Assembly (NCBI GenBank): GCA_014905825.1
Contig: JACGCN010000070.1
Coordinates: 87,868 to 151,867 of the forward strand
Direction: 5' to 3'
Length of the DNA stretch: 64,000 nt
Source of the DNA: Lyophyllum atratum
Lineage: Eukaryota > Basidiomycota > Agaricomycetes > Agaricales > Lyophyllaceae
Below are positions 1 through 15,600 of the stretch, in pieces. The first letter of the stretch is position 1. The number at the start of each line of letters is the position of its first letter. A model generated the notes under the pieces. The model was not told the DNA's origin, ran no database searches, and saw only the letters and a program-made list of their open reading frames with translations. Both the position numbers and the translations under genes were made by a program.

Positions 1-686
1 GAATCGCGCGAAGTCACAGAGCACGCATACAACCAGCCACGATGTGCCGCTGACAATTTCGGAGCCCAAAGCACATAAGGTTGGGTCGTCGTAACTCGTT
101 ATGATGATCTACATGCGAGGGTAAAACCTGCCTTTTGAGGAGCGAGGCGCAGGAATAAGAGGATCAGTAGATAAAAAACAGTGCAATGGATGACCATCCT
201 TGATATGACTATGACGGATCGCGATTCGCCACTCACGACGTGTTCGTGGCACCGTTGGTGATGAACTACGTGGGATAGGATGGTCGAAAGTAGAGCTCCG
301 ACACGACAAGTGGTACCATCGCTAGGGCGCCAGCATCTTTATCGACAGACACACAGTGACAGAGAACGTCCAATTCTCGGCCCAATATCAATTGATGTTG
401 CGTTCTTTAGCAGTTAGACTTGGAAGAGATGGATGCGTGAAAGTATGTTTAGGTGATTCGTGCCGTATGCAAGTCAGTAACCCAAACTTGCACGTAAAGG
501 AATTCTCCGGCCCAGTTGAATTTCAACAAAGCCATACAAAGACGCATAGGGGCGCCAGTTCGAGTTTAACTGGCAAGGGTCCGACTGGAACTACATAACT
601 TAGTAAACCTCCTCTTTCACAATCGCTGCTGCTCATAGGCCTCACCTTCTACACCTTGCTTCTACTTATAAAATCTATTTGCGATA
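1..686. other. 5' flank without a recognisable gene
   Basis: No open frame here has recognisable motifs or a credible exon chain. Short frames such as 109-309 (-) and 356-598 (+) look random. The last 100 bases are pyrimidine-rich and probably hold the promoter and 5' UTR of the gene at 687. Confidence 0.5.
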
Positions 687-1519
687 ATGCCTTCAACCAC
701 AAGGTCATCTTCATCCAACATGAAGCAGGCGACACTACCATTCGGGACTTCCAAAAGAACAGCCTCAACACAGAATGTCAAGCCCAAGGCGGCCCAGGCG
801 AAAAAGTCGCCAGCGGTACGGAAGGCGCCGAGTCGCGACAGCAGCGATGAAGACGAGCTTGATGTTGATGATATTCACCTCCCCTCCTCGGACGAAGAGT
901 CTGTCGATGAGAAACCAAGCATCAAAATCGAAAGGCGGGCTTCCTCGTCGAACAAGGCATCGAAAACCAAGAAAGCTGAGAAGCAAGTTGCTGTAGTCCC
1001 CGAGGCAACCATTCCACCCAAGGGCCGTACCGAGGACATCGAAGCTAAAGTCTTGGCTGAGCTAAACGAGAAGGATCCCAAGTGGCGAAGACATTATGCC
1101 GAAGTACGTGCGAAGATGGGCCACATGCACCCTAGTGAGTACAGTTCCTCCTTCACTGCTCTCTGCTGGATAATTGACTCTGTTGCCCAGTTCACGGGAA
1201 TGGTCAGACCAAAATTCACGAAATTCTACGGGTATTTGATATGTGAGAGTTCCCTGCCCTTATATGGATGCATACTGACATCACCTTAAATGACAGGTCT
1301 TTTGAGTATGGCCCTTGTGTTGGGATCAGCCGTCTTGACCGATGGGAGAGAGCAGAAGCACTAGGTCTCAAACCTCCAACTGAGGTATGTCAACGCTATC
1401 TTTGCAAATGTTCCACATACTGACCTGATATCGGTGCAAAGGTCAGAGACATATTGACCACTCGACAGGGAACGGAAGAGCGTGTGTTCTCCCAGTCGGT
1501 GTTGTCTGGAGAAGTTTAG
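687..1519 (+). CDS. DNA polymerase delta subunit 4 (POLD4/Cdm1-like)
   Basis: Smallest, accessory subunit of replicative DNA polymerase delta, acting in the nucleus. I read four exons (687..1134, 1191..1242, 1297..1384, 1442..1519) that join in frame to 221 aa; all introns are GT-AG and 50-60 nt. The C-terminal third carries the family signature: YGPC-VGISRLDRW-RAEALGLKPP-EV, close to the human YGPCTGITRLQRW...GLEPP pattern. Near the N-terminus MKQATLPFG resembles the PCNA-interacting peptide expected in this subunit, though it lacks the usual double aromatic. The middle is an acidic, Ser/Lys-rich linker with many SSDEE-type stretches. The ATG at 687 is chosen because it places the PIP-like motif at residues 12-20, as in fungal Cdm1. 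The protein is longer than animal POLD4 (about 107 aa) because of this N-terminal extension, which is usual in fungi. Confidence 0.88.
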
Positions 1520-2367
1520 TTTAACCCATGTCGTCTTCTTTGGCTGTTTACGAATCCTCTGTGAGCACACTTCTTTCTTGGTCACCTTCTCGTTTCCGAG
1601 TTTGCTTATGGATCCTCCAGATCATATTTATTTTGCTTTTTCCAAACCTATATCACTATCACTATCCATATGTTGTTGTTTCGCCCTGACTTTCGTGCTC
1701 TCTTCTTTGTGCGCATTTATACCTTTATCCTACCCCGTAAATAGTAAATTGTGGTGCCCTCCAGTTTGTTGCTCCGTTCCTGACTAAAATTAGATGCATT
1801 GATGCTTGACTGCGACCAACTTTGCGGCTTGACGCCAGAGCGCTCGCAAGTGGCCGTGATTGGTCGTCATGATCAGTGCGTCACAAATATTATATGGGCG
1901 TGGCAGACTAACCTCCTCGTAAGGTCATACAGCAGCATGCACCCCAACTTGTCGAATCAGTCATCACCTTCACCCCTTGTTGGCTGTCGGTTTCTACAGC
2001 ATATCAGGATGGCGTACATCAAAGGAATCCAATTATGTCCTATCATTCCCTATGCTTCCCTCCTGATCCCACGCTATCCCATGATCATTTCAGCATCCTT
2101 TCCTAATTAAGGGCTATTCGACCGTTTGGAAGCTCTTCTGCATCGTCAGATCATATCTTTCAGGCCGCGACGACATATTTCTAACTCCTCCACATCTAAA
2201 CATCCTAACCTGGGATGAAGATTACCAGGCCTTTCCGATCTTGGGGATAACACCCCTGATCGCTTATGATATGGTCGTCTCGAGTATAAATGGACCCAGC
2301 TCAGGTGTATATGATAGAAAGCCCCCTCACTGGCACTGGCATCTGAAGCTGCTCTATCAATTAATCA
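1520..2367. other. Intergenic region between tandem genes
   Basis: About 850 bases without a supportable gene. It contains the 3' flank of the POLD4-like gene and the promoter of the flavoprotein downstream. Frames 1482-1787 and 1799-2110 (+) show no conserved motif. Confidence 0.5.
2285..2291 (+). promoter_or_regulatory. Probable TATA box of the phenol hydroxylase-like gene
   Basis: TATAAAT lies 77 bases upstream of the ATG at 2368. That spacing fits a TATA-driven inducible fungal promoter. Assigned by sequence and position only. Confidence 0.4.
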
Positions 2368-4966
<2,599 letters not shown>

Positions 4967-5204
4967 TTTTGCCTCTCACCTTTTTTATAGTATATATATA
5001 TTCACGATACCCTCTGACGTATATAGACACAACGTGATTCCTACACGCATATATTCCGTTTCCTGGATGGGGTTCATAACAAAATCAGCGATTATTAATT
5101 TGTACAACAGAATGCGCAAAACAAGGCAGAGGAGGCATAAACTCAGGGGCGAAGAGAACATGTAGTACATAAGTCATAGGTAGAACGCGGTAGACACACT
5201 GTCT

Positions 5205-7949
5205 TCATCCCCTCCAGCCCTTTATTGCTGTGGGCGCTTCCTCGCTATCAATGAGAACTCTCCGAGGACCCCCCTTGCCAGGCAGGGGAAGTTTAGCAGT
5301 CAGCCGTGCCCTTGAAGTCGAAATAGCAGCCGCAGGTTTGGGAGGAGGTTTGGCGGCCTTCTTCATTTCAGGTGGGGATATCCTCGATGGAGCCGTGAAC
5401 ACCTTCCCTTCCGCCTTGGCACCACCATTCTCCTTCTCGACACTGGCAGAAGTCTTGACGCGTCCAGAAGGTGCATTTATGACAGGCGCAGCTTTCGCCT
5501 TGCCCTTCTCCTTCGCCGTGAATCGCGCGGGGTCAGGATGAAAGACCCTTCCCTTCGCTGTGGTCGTGACTGAAGGACGCTTAACTACGTTTGGCTCAAG
5601 CTTCTTCTCCTGCAGGGGCCTTTCCGGGGGCGACTCGGATACACCAAGCTCGGCAGCAAGTGACATCGGTGGGGAGGAGGGCAGAGGGATATCAGCAGGA
5701 ACTGCCAACGGGTTCTCAAAGCCTGGTATATGTTCTTCTTCCTCCATCACGGGTTGAAGGAGAGCAGATATATCCTCCAGTCCCGGGCCGATTAACTCAG
5801 GGCTATGCGGTGAATTTCCTAGCATAAGTATTCTGCTCAGAGGGCTGGGCTTCACAGGGGAGTAGGCATGGATCATGCGTTGAGCGAAAGGTTTTGCTAC
5901 CGGGAATGGGCGACGTGCCGCGGGAGGGGTGGATGGGGCGGCGGTCGGTTCTGGAGGTGTCAGAGATGGAGAAAGGGGGGTTGTGCTTTGTGGAGGGGAC
6001 TGCTGAAGAAGATCTAGCGCAGGGATGGCGGCGAGGAGAGCGGGCTGAGTGGGTAATGAGGCATGTGGAGAGGGAGGTGGGAGGACGAATGAGGTCGGTA
6101 AAAGGGATGTCGTGAGCGGCAAAGGCTTGACAGTGAATGCTGGTGCAGGTATGAGGGGCAGGACCTCCGTTTCATAGGCTGGTATGACCCTGGAAGGCGT
6201 TAAAAGGGAGGAGCGCCTTGACAGTCTTGTCGTCTTTCTCCCAGTACCCCCACCAGCCTTGCCCACACACACTTTAGCCGGGGACTTCCGAGATGGCTTT
6301 TTAGGCGATTGGCGCACGGTAGCTGCTCGCCGGGGTGATGCAACGGGTTGAGGTGTCGGAGGCAGCTCAGCAAGCATCATCTCCACCTGCCAAGACCGTT
6401 TTTCATCCAGCAATCTTATCCGCTCGGCCTGGAAAGACATCTTAGCAACATTCTGTAGGTGCGATGACGGAAGGCTCACTTCGAGCTCTGCTCTCTCCTT
6501 TCCTAATTTGATAGCCGCATCAGTGAATTTCTGGCGTTCCTGGTCGAGTTGTCTCTTGATATCGTCTAAGCGCTCCTTTTCAGCATCGCGGAACGGTGCA
6601 GACATCAACTCCATGCTCATTTCCCCGATCTCCCCTGTCACAATGCGGTGATCTTGCGCGAATTTATCGAACATCGCTTGAGTATCTGTTGCTTGCGTGG
6701 CGGCCTGTTTTCGGGATCGTTCTATTCGCAAGCGTTAGCATAGGTATGACGGAAATATGGGATACAAACCTAGTTCTTCCTTCAGTGTATTAATGATGCC
6801 TTGTAATCGTTCCATTTCCCCATCTGATACAAGAATAGTTGGTTTAGCCGTCGTAGGCGCGAGAGTCGGAGGCAGGGAGAGGGTCGTAAGAAGACTTCGC
6901 AAATCATTGAGCACGAGGTCCAATTTATCACTCGCATTATTGGAGGGATGCAAAGGGAAGAGCGTGGTGAGGGTGAATGGTGTTGGCTGATTACAATTCT
7001 CGTTAATCATGCATGCAAGTGGTAAAACGAGTGATAAATACCTCTTCAGAGGTCTCTGACGCAAGTGGCCGGGCCTGATATAAAATTGTTTGCACCTCGT
7101 TGACGGCTGTCAAAACCAACTTGCGCAGGACGAAGTTCTCTTCCGAAAGCTGACTCCTAGCCTTCTCAGCCTCCTCCAGAGCTATTTCTAGGAAGTTCTT
7201 GGTCTTCCCGATGAGCTCTGAGCCAGTCACCACGGCGGCATTTGCACAACGCATCCCGCTAGGAACTGCCATGAGTTTGGCTTGCGCGTCAGCGAGTTTC
7301 GACCACTTTTCAGACATGCGTTCGACATCTTTTTCCTTCTTTTTGATCTCGCTTTGGTGGGATGCCCTAACTCCCTGTAGTGTCGTTCGGGTGCGTTGAA
7401 GCTCGGCTGCAGTCTGCTTATGTGCTGCTTCGCTGGATTGGAGTGCGCGCGTTGCCCCGCTTTAGAAATGTGAGCTGCGAGTATGGAAGGCCATGAGACT
7501 GGCACACACGTTAATCGCGATTTGTGAACGTTCATCTCTCGTTCCGCATTTGCCGCCGTTTCTGTGACGTCCCTGTGTAACGACTTCAAGCGTTCGTGGT
7601 CATAGCTGAGGGTGCGTAATTTCGTTGTCAATTCCTCCGTCCTAGACATGTCTTCCTAAAAGTAGTTGTTTATAGACAGGATATTGGATGGTGAAACGGT
7701 ACCTACAACGCGTTGACTCAACATTCCCAGCAGGCATTTTGCAACGCGGTCCAGGTCAGAATTGGCAATTCCATCGAAAGAGAGGCCAGGAGATGGGGCG
7801 AACCCATGAGCCACCAGCTGAGAATTGATGTATTCCAGACTCGAGGTTGAAATCATGGACAGCATCGAGCCATCAACCATGGGAGAGGCCAGGCCAGACA
7901 GAGATATGTCGTTGATATCCCATTGCACGCCTTTCTTAGGTGTCTCCAT
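5205..7949 (-). CDS. Msd1/SSX2IP-like (ADIP domain) coiled-coil protein
   Basis: Probable spindle-pole/microtubule-anchoring protein. The N-terminus (near 7949) has SLEYINSQLVAHGF, then LLGMLSQR spliced directly to EDMSRTEELTTKLRTLSYDHERL, followed by long heptad-rich segments. This is the layout of the Afadin/alpha-actinin-binding (ADIP) family, which includes animal SSX2IP and fission-yeast Msd1. After about 350 residues the coiled coil gives way to a long basic Pro/Ser/Lys-rich tail (5205-6300) of low complexity ending IKGWRG. Four or more short introns interrupt the coding strand, for example between 7650 and 7700. Start ATG at 7949 is the first in frame with the conserved block. It is convergent with the phenol hydroxylase-like gene (238 bases apart) and divergent from the deubiquitinase gene. 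The assignment rests on the N-terminal pattern; the tail is not conserved. Confidence 0.7.
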
Positions 7950-8536
7950 CGCGAAGCGCGTCCTTGCGCTGTCCTTCAGAATGGTAGGCGGTGGAGGGTG
8001 CTAGTGTCAGTGGTCTGGCAAACGTGCAAGTTGGCGGAAAGTCGCGTCAAGTCACGTGCTCGTGTACAAGTCGAGAGCTGACCCCAAGCCGACCCTTCTC
8101 CGGCTGTTGTCCGCGTCCCCCAATATGAGAAGTCTTCCGAGGCCTTGAGGAGATTTTGTGACTAAGTACCTGCGTGCATGTCTTCTCGGACAGAAATATT
8201 TTCTCAGTTCCACTTCATGAGGTTGATGCCACTGGGTACCTAATCTTTGATGGACTTGACCCACCTGTATGGTCAACGCCTGACAGATGGATCGGCTTCA
8301 AATGAACAGTTCGCTGAGATTTACAACTTTTTGTGGAACTGGGGCAATCAAGGAGGAGTTAAGCTCGCTCAGTTGCGGCACAGCAGCTTGAACACAAGCC
8401 AATCCTTACATAATCTCACATCCATCCCTGACGCTGCTGATCACGAAATATCACAAACCAGACTAACCTCTTTTTCCGCTTTTTCCTCTCTCTCCTCTCC
8501 CCCTGGCTGCTCTGACTCTCGTAATTTCTTATATTA
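7950..8536. other. Divergent promoter region (ADIP gene / deubiquitinase gene)
   Basis: About 590 bases between two gene starts. A CT-rich stretch just before 8537 is typical of fungal core promoters. The frame 8247-8537 (+) has no recognisable domain and is probably 5' leader. Confidence 0.5.
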
Positions 8537-11500
8537 ATGCCCGGGGTCACAGTACTGCCCAACTCACCGGGTTTGGGAGGCTTTGGTTCACCACAGCTGG
8601 GTAAGAGGATGTCAACTCTCGGCATGAACGGGCAGCAAACAAGGGCCGTACCAGCGACACAGAACGGAGTCGGAAGACAATACGATGGCCTGAATGCTAT
8701 CGCTATCAAGGAGAAAGCGATAGACTCCGTCCAAAAGGAAACCCGAGGCTGTACACCCATGACATTAATCAAGACAGCACGGACACAATACAGCGCAGGA
8801 AGGGACAGCGAGAGTAAAGGCGACCTCCGGGCGTCTTTAGCTGCATACGTCAAGGCAGCCAGTCTAGCAAAAATAGCAATCGAATCTCCCGACAACCAGA
8901 AGGGTAGCCCTTTGTGGAAGGAAATTGGGGATTTTTGGAAGGTATGCCGACCTGTCAACCCTAATATCCCTGCCGTTAATCATCCTGTAGATTCACGCTG
9001 ACGATCTTGGTGCCCGCTTGAAAACTGTGGAGGAGAAGTTGAAGGCAATTGAGAAAGCTCATCCACCGTGCGCATTTCGCTCCGAGACTGACGCACGCCT
9101 CTTGCTAACAATTTCACAGCACTCCCGAGTCGCCAGATGGACCAATTAGCAAACCAGGAGGGAGTATTAGCGATCGTGTGAAAGCTCTTCAGGAGAACGG
9201 GCTGTCTGTGGCGACGACGAAACGGTTCTCGCAGACACTTTCGACGAAGATGACACCACCAAGTTCTCCAAAACAAGTTTCGACGCGTTTGTCGACGCCC
9301 CAAACCGCAATAGTAACTCTAGTGCCTTCCGCGACTACTTCTTCCACCCCATCCCCTCGCACATTGATTTCTCCAGCGTCATTTGGCCCTCCCTCCCCTG
9401 CTTCCACCCCCTCATCATCGCCCCAACTTAATGCCTTCGACGTGTCTGGATTTACGCAAGCTTTTCCTTCTATAGAGGAGCTTGATGAATCAGCGGCGTT
9501 CAACCTCCCGGCAGCGCCTACCAATGGAATGCCTATCAATGGAACCGGAAAACCTCCGCTAAAAGGTATCCGCAATGGAGAATCATCCTCATCATCACCA
9601 TCATCAGGATCGGCCAAGAACATGACTGCCCCAATTGAGAGACCATCTAGCACACCAATACCCCCGACTGTCAACTCATTTTCGAGTCGGCCTGGATCAC
9701 CGACGAAGCCGCCATTACCGCATAAACCTTCTCGTCTCTCTCTGCACTCGTCCACTATCCCAAGCCAGATCGGGCCGAGACCTATTATTCCAGTATCTGG
9801 GACCGCCACGCCGAGCGAACTATCGATGTATCTGCAACTGCACAAGGTTCTTCTTCTCGATGTGCGGAATCGGGCTGACTTTGAGCGAGAGCATATCCGC
9901 AGTGGGGCTGCGATCGCTTGCGTCGAGCCTTCTGTACTTCAGCGTAAAAGGTATGTTTGTTCCCTTCTGTAGGCTTCCATGACTCACGATGCTGAACAGT
10001 TTGACCCTCGACCGCCTCGAAGAGTCGATGTTTGTTGCGCCAATGAGTGATCAGAGTGTCTTCTCCAATCGTGACAAATTCGACCTTGTTGTGATTTATG
10101 ATGATGATTCGAAGAGTCTTGGTCCCAGCGATTCACCACTCTCTGTTCTACATCGTCTAATAGGCGAGCAATCGATACAGAAAATGTTGAAGAGACAACC
10201 GATGCTTCTAGTGGGTGGGCTCAACGCGTGGCGACGCGAGTTTGGTGCTCCTTTGCGACCGGAGCCGCAAAGCACTGGGTTTTCAGAACTTCAATCACCC
10301 TCAAGTCCGCCATCCATCCCACCGAGCACGAGTCCGAGAAATCCCTTCTTCATCAATGGAAGAGCTACCACGCCATCGTCTGTCTCGTCATCGATACCAG
10401 AGTCGCACTTCCATCGTTCAAATATTTCTGTGGATCAAAGCTCTGGTCATTCCAGGTTTGTATCAATCCCCTCCTCATCGTTGGCAGCTGTTGATTCTAT
10501 CTCAATTTAGGTCCCCTGCGGAGGCCGCATACCCAACTAACCTCCCGCCAACGAACGGAGGTCTCTCTCGGAGGCCCGCTCTCACACGACCTAGTTCGAG
10601 TTCAATATCCTATACCAGAAGCTTCGACAGTGTAATTCGATCATCATTTCTCAGTTGCCTATTTGCTGACGTTCCTCCGTAGATTGGCTCTCCATCTCAG
10701 ACCCTCAATAATATCCCTTCTTCAAGTCCATTTACATACCCGCAACTATCACGAAATATAACCCCCGCAACATCTGGATCTGGAACCCCATTATCCCCAG
10801 CCTCCCTTCCGCATCACGATATCACATCACCGCCTCAAGCATCCATCAATCCTTCTCAATTATCGCGCAGACGTAGTGATTATATTGATCAGTCCCAAGA
10901 AGCGGTATCTGGCCTTCATAACCGTACCGCGATCGACTACCCCGAACTTTCCACTCCGCAGGTCCTGCGGCCGCCACCCCTAGCCGCGTCATCGGCATTG
11001 GAGCGACAAGACAATCGTCCTCGACTACAGAATGTCCCTTCACCCTTCTCGCCGAATGCTCCTGAACTGCCTAGGATACAATCCGAATACCCGGCAACCT
11101 ACTGGTTTGATGCATACATTGGCGTTTCCGGTTTGCAGAACCTTGGAAATACGTGCTACATGAACGCGCCTATACAATGTCTAAGCGCGACAGTTCCGTT
11201 TGCGAGATTCTTCACAGGTCAGTCCTGGTATCATCGGAGGTGGACGACATATTGATACAGCCCTTGCGCAGAGGGCAAATGGAAGAATGCCATTAACCGC
11301 GTCAACCCGTTAGGTTCCAAGGGCAGACTTGTCACTTCTTTTTCCCAGCTCCTTGGCAAGATGTGGGACACTAGAGAATCATCGCTTTCGCCCCACGAGT
11401 TCAGAGTAAGAATTTCATCTCCGTATAGCACCTCCAATCTAATACACAACCCTAGCACATGATATGTTCGCTCAAGTCGCAATATAGGGGGTCGGACCAG

Positions 11501-12526
11501 CATGATTCACAGGAATTCCTCAGTTTCCTTCTGGATGGGATTCACGAGGACTTTAACCGTGTCCTAGCCAAAGACCCTTGGATACCTACCCCTGAACACG
11601 AAGCAGCGCTGGAAAGGCTGCCTGTGCAAATAGCGAGCGACCAGGAGTGGAACATCTGGCGAAAACGTAATGACAGCCTCATTGTCGACTTTTTCCAGGG
11701 GCAGTTCCGGAATCGGTTACAATGCTATACCTGCGAAACGGTGAGCAAACCCTTGACCGTTGTTGCCCTTGATGATTTATTCTTTATTTATCAAGACATC
11801 GACGACGTACAACGCCTTTTCAATCCTTCAGTTGCCTATACCGCGAGGGAAGAAAGGGCGGGTCGCTCTCAAGGACTGTTTGGACGCCTTCTTCGATGCT
11901 GAGGTGTTAGAGAACGACGATGCATGGTGAGTGTAATGCAAAAGGTATTTTAGGCTTGTTCTTATGACTCCATTCTAGGGATTGCCCCAGATGCAAAGTG
12001 AAGCGAAGGGCTTCGAAGACACTGTCTTTGGCTCGCCTTCCGCCCATTCTTCTTATCCACCTCAAACGCTTCGCAACGAATAGTACAAGTTCGAACAAGA
12101 TTGATACCTTTGTGGACTTCCCCATGAAATCCTTGGACCTCACGAACTACATGCCTGCTCCCTTGCCAATTGCGGTCGACAGGAGGGCTGCGGGGGTTCC
12201 AACATCCCTCGAGGATCCACGAACTCAGAGTCCGCCATATAGATATGATCTTTATGGTGTCACCAATCATTCCGGCACTCTCACTGGCGGTCATTGTAAG
12301 TCCTGATCTCGTCCAATCTTGTCAGGTCGCTGATTTATTGTAGATACCGCTTCCATTGCATCCCGCGGAGGTTGGGTGAATTGTGATGATAGCGTTATAA
12401 CACCCACAGACCCCAAGTCTGTCGTGGTACGTGCATGCCGTCGCATTCAGTCAGTCCAATTTGAAACTGACCATTCGGCAGAGCGAACGGGCGTATGTGC
12501 TATTTTATAAACGAACGAAAGCATAG
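8537..12526 (+). CDS. Doa4/USP8-type ubiquitin carboxyl-terminal hydrolase
   Basis: Cysteine-protease deubiquitinase expected to act on ubiquitinated cargo at endosomes/multivesicular bodies and in ubiquitin recycling. Domain order: an N-terminal MIT/USP8-dimer-like helical domain (about residues 70-150, TPMTLIKTARTQYSAG...); a long Ser/Pro-rich linker; a rhodanese-like domain (LLLDVRNRADFEREHIRSGA ... MLLVGGLNAWR); a second Ser/Pro linker; and the USP catalytic core. The Cys box is GLQNLGNTCYMNAPIQC and the QQD-type segment GSDQHDSQEFLSFLLDG. Zinc-ribbon cysteines are seen in CYTCET and CPRCK, and the His box ends GTLTGGHYTA, with a late GGWVNCDDS and the C-terminal YVLFYKR. About ten short introns join in frame to the TAG at 12524. 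The rhodanese module lacks the catalytic Cys loop, as in yeast Doa4 where it is a binding module. Convergent with the Snt2-type gene, only 121 bases between stops. Confidence 0.88.
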
Positions 12527-12647
12527 ATTATTACAACAGACTGTTTGCTATTTCATCGGCCAGATCTATCCGTGCCCTATTGTTGTTGCTATCACTGTAC
12601 TCTACACTTTGCATTACCTAGGATGTAACTTTATAACCTAATACCCG

Positions 12648-15600
12648 CTATGATACCATGCTCGTAGTCGAATTTGCTGTCCCGTTTGCCCTCCCAATAT
12701 CAAAATGGCATCTATGACACATGTACAGTTCGGGATTGTTAGAAGTTGAAGTAGGCGCGCCGTTGGTCAATGGCGATCGATAGAATGCAGGTGAATACTG
12801 AGAGTGACAGCGATGGCACTCAGGATCGGAAAGGGACGGCTGTTCTGGTGGGATGATAACGGAATCGCCGCGGACGTTGAGTATCTGATCCAGGCGTCGA
12901 GCCTTCCGCAGGAGAGCATGAGCTTGACCAACAGGAGCCTGTTTGTATGCTTGGCAGTACACTTGAAGAGCGGTCTGGTATATGGCTTAGTTTGAGAGGC
13001 TCCACAGAAGAGAAAAAGGGAATACCTCGCCGCCTTCATCAGTTTCACAAATATCATAGATATCACGCCTGGAGTGGTCGTGCTCTTGACATGAGACGAT
13101 CGCATTCATGCAACCAGATTCCCCTTTAAAAGTGGAGACAATCGTCGTGTCTCGTCGGCTACTCTTCACCTAGAATAGGTTGAAGACCGGCTCATTCGGT
13201 AGCACAAGTGAACACGTACAGGTTGGATTTCGAACCCAAATTTATGCCCTTGCTTCCAAGCACAGGAGGCATGATACTCCTTGTTGCAGTCGCTACAACG
13301 TATAACAGATCCTTCTTGCTTGCCACAAATGCTACATTTCTGCGCCAAAAGTTTAGACGACGTCTTTAGTCGAAGCTGAGAAGAAAAGGCTCACTGTGAC
13401 CCAGCGATGTCGAGATATAGTACTCAGGCCTTCTACCAGCCGTAGCCTCGAAGCGTCCGTAAACGTCAACTCGGTAGTAAAGACTGAGCAGAGCACATGT
13501 ACCCATCCCTGGCCCTCAGTTGGCTTACACGCGCGGAGGAAAGAATCAGGGGAAGAGTATGGTGTATTCTTCCTTTCCTCCGCAGATGCACGAGGGCATA
13601 AGAGACAATCCGGGTTCTAAGAACAATGAGCACAGATAAGGGTCAGCAGGATGGTGATATCTACCACGGAGGCTTCTAGAGTTTCCTGATTGCGACATAG
13701 CTCGCATGTCCAATCATCTAGGGCCGCCGGGTCTGCGAGAGCGCCACAGGAACCTACACCTCACATGAGCGCCAGATCGTTGGAAATTCTTGCAGGCATC
13801 ACTGACCAGCATGGACCCGAAGGTGGCAAGTTTTGCACTTGAGAACTTTCCCTATAGGACCATTCTTCAAGCATGCAAGACACCGGATATGGGGAACATT
13901 CACTACAGCCGGAGGAGGAGTGGAATGTGCAGATGCAGTGGTCTTTCACAAATGTATTAGCATATATACCCACCCGAACTCTTGAGAACTTACTCTAGCT
14001 CGTTTGGAAGAAGGCCCGGCAAGCGGAGTTCCCTCCCGTTTTTCCATCCTTGACTTTCCAGTTGTGATCGACTCTTCTCGGACGGGTCGCACAACCAAAT
14101 CAGCATACTTCCTCCAGCCAGTCCCGCAGCTATCACACATGATGTTCGTTGCAAGACCCTTCGGTGCCTTCCACCATGTGGGTGATTCTCTTGTTCTACA
14201 TGCCGCACAACTTGGCGATTTGGAAGGCTGCGCGATGATCGATCCCTCATCGTCAGAAAGACCGACTTTCTGGCCATCGCGGGCATGCTCTGGACTCGTG
14301 TATTGGCGATGTGGTGCTTTCTGGGGTGGACCTTCCTGCCGGAAGCGACGGTTCTCTTCGCCAACTTTGCCGCTTTAAGCATTATGTCAGTACAAGTGAA
14401 GAAATAAGCAGTGATGGAATTTCATGAACCTTTTCCAAAGGCCGTAGAAGCGCACCACTTCTGACATGGGTCTTGTAGCAACTTCCTCTCGAACAGCGCG
14501 AAGCTCAGCTCCGTGAGATATAATCGCGTCTTCAAACGCTGCGATCTCGTCTCTAGTCCATTCCCTGTCGGCGTATGCTGTCTCGTACTTCTTCCACTTC
14601 ACGGAAATCAGCATCCAGACATGCTTGGGCAATGGTAGTGGAGACGCATACCTTTTCCAGACGCAAAGGAGACTTCATGTTGACAGAGGTTAGTGGTTTG
14701 GCTGCCAGTGCTGCTTCAGAGAAGCGTCGAATGACTTCCGTGAGCCAATCAACACTGGACCGCAATGTATCATCGCTCGTCAAATCACGCTTGCACGCTT
14801 CCACTAGAGCATTAGAGCATAGTCAGCCCTGTGCCTTGTCTCAATTATGAGGGCGCCCTCACCTTCGGCAACTAGAGAAAGGCGTCAATGATTACATAAG
14901 CGTGGGAGCGGAAGTAAATCGCCCACTTTCTGCTTCCGTTAAGGTGTTGATGATTCCCAGATTCTCGATGGTATTATCGCCTCCTCTCTCGTCTGGTTCT
15001 ACATAACGTTGTGAAATAGGGTTACATCGAATTGAACTTTAGCATACCTGAAGGATTGATGTCAAGTTCAGGCGCAGGCGCCACGTTCGCTTGAAATTTC
15101 GGGCCATGGCGAGTGGCGGTACGTGGAAATATCAAGTCATCGGGATCTATTTCTAGCAGTCAAAACAAGTACGAGGTAAGAGGAAATCGTTGATTCATAC
15201 CAAGAGTATCTTCTGCGACAGTATGTTGTCTTTTTTACACCCGAGTTGTCAACGATGGCAAGGTGGTTAATAAAGTCCGGGATGGCTTACCCAAAATAAC
15301 GAAATGGCCACATCTTGAAATGCTTGACTGCCATATTTTCTTCCCTCTCCGCCTGCGATTTATCCTTGCGCGGACGGCCCCTACCTCTAACTGCTGGCGC
15401 ATTCGACTTCTTTGATATAACAAGAGGTGTGGCGTGCCGCACGTCGTGACTGTCCACCTCCTCCTCATGTTTCCGCGAACAGGGCGCACAGGTCCAGCCA
15501 TACCCCCTTGACGGTTTCGCCATTAACGGTGGTTGCACGCATCGCATGTGAAAGTATTTCTTGCACCGATCACATTGGACGGTATCAGGGCTGAATGTAT

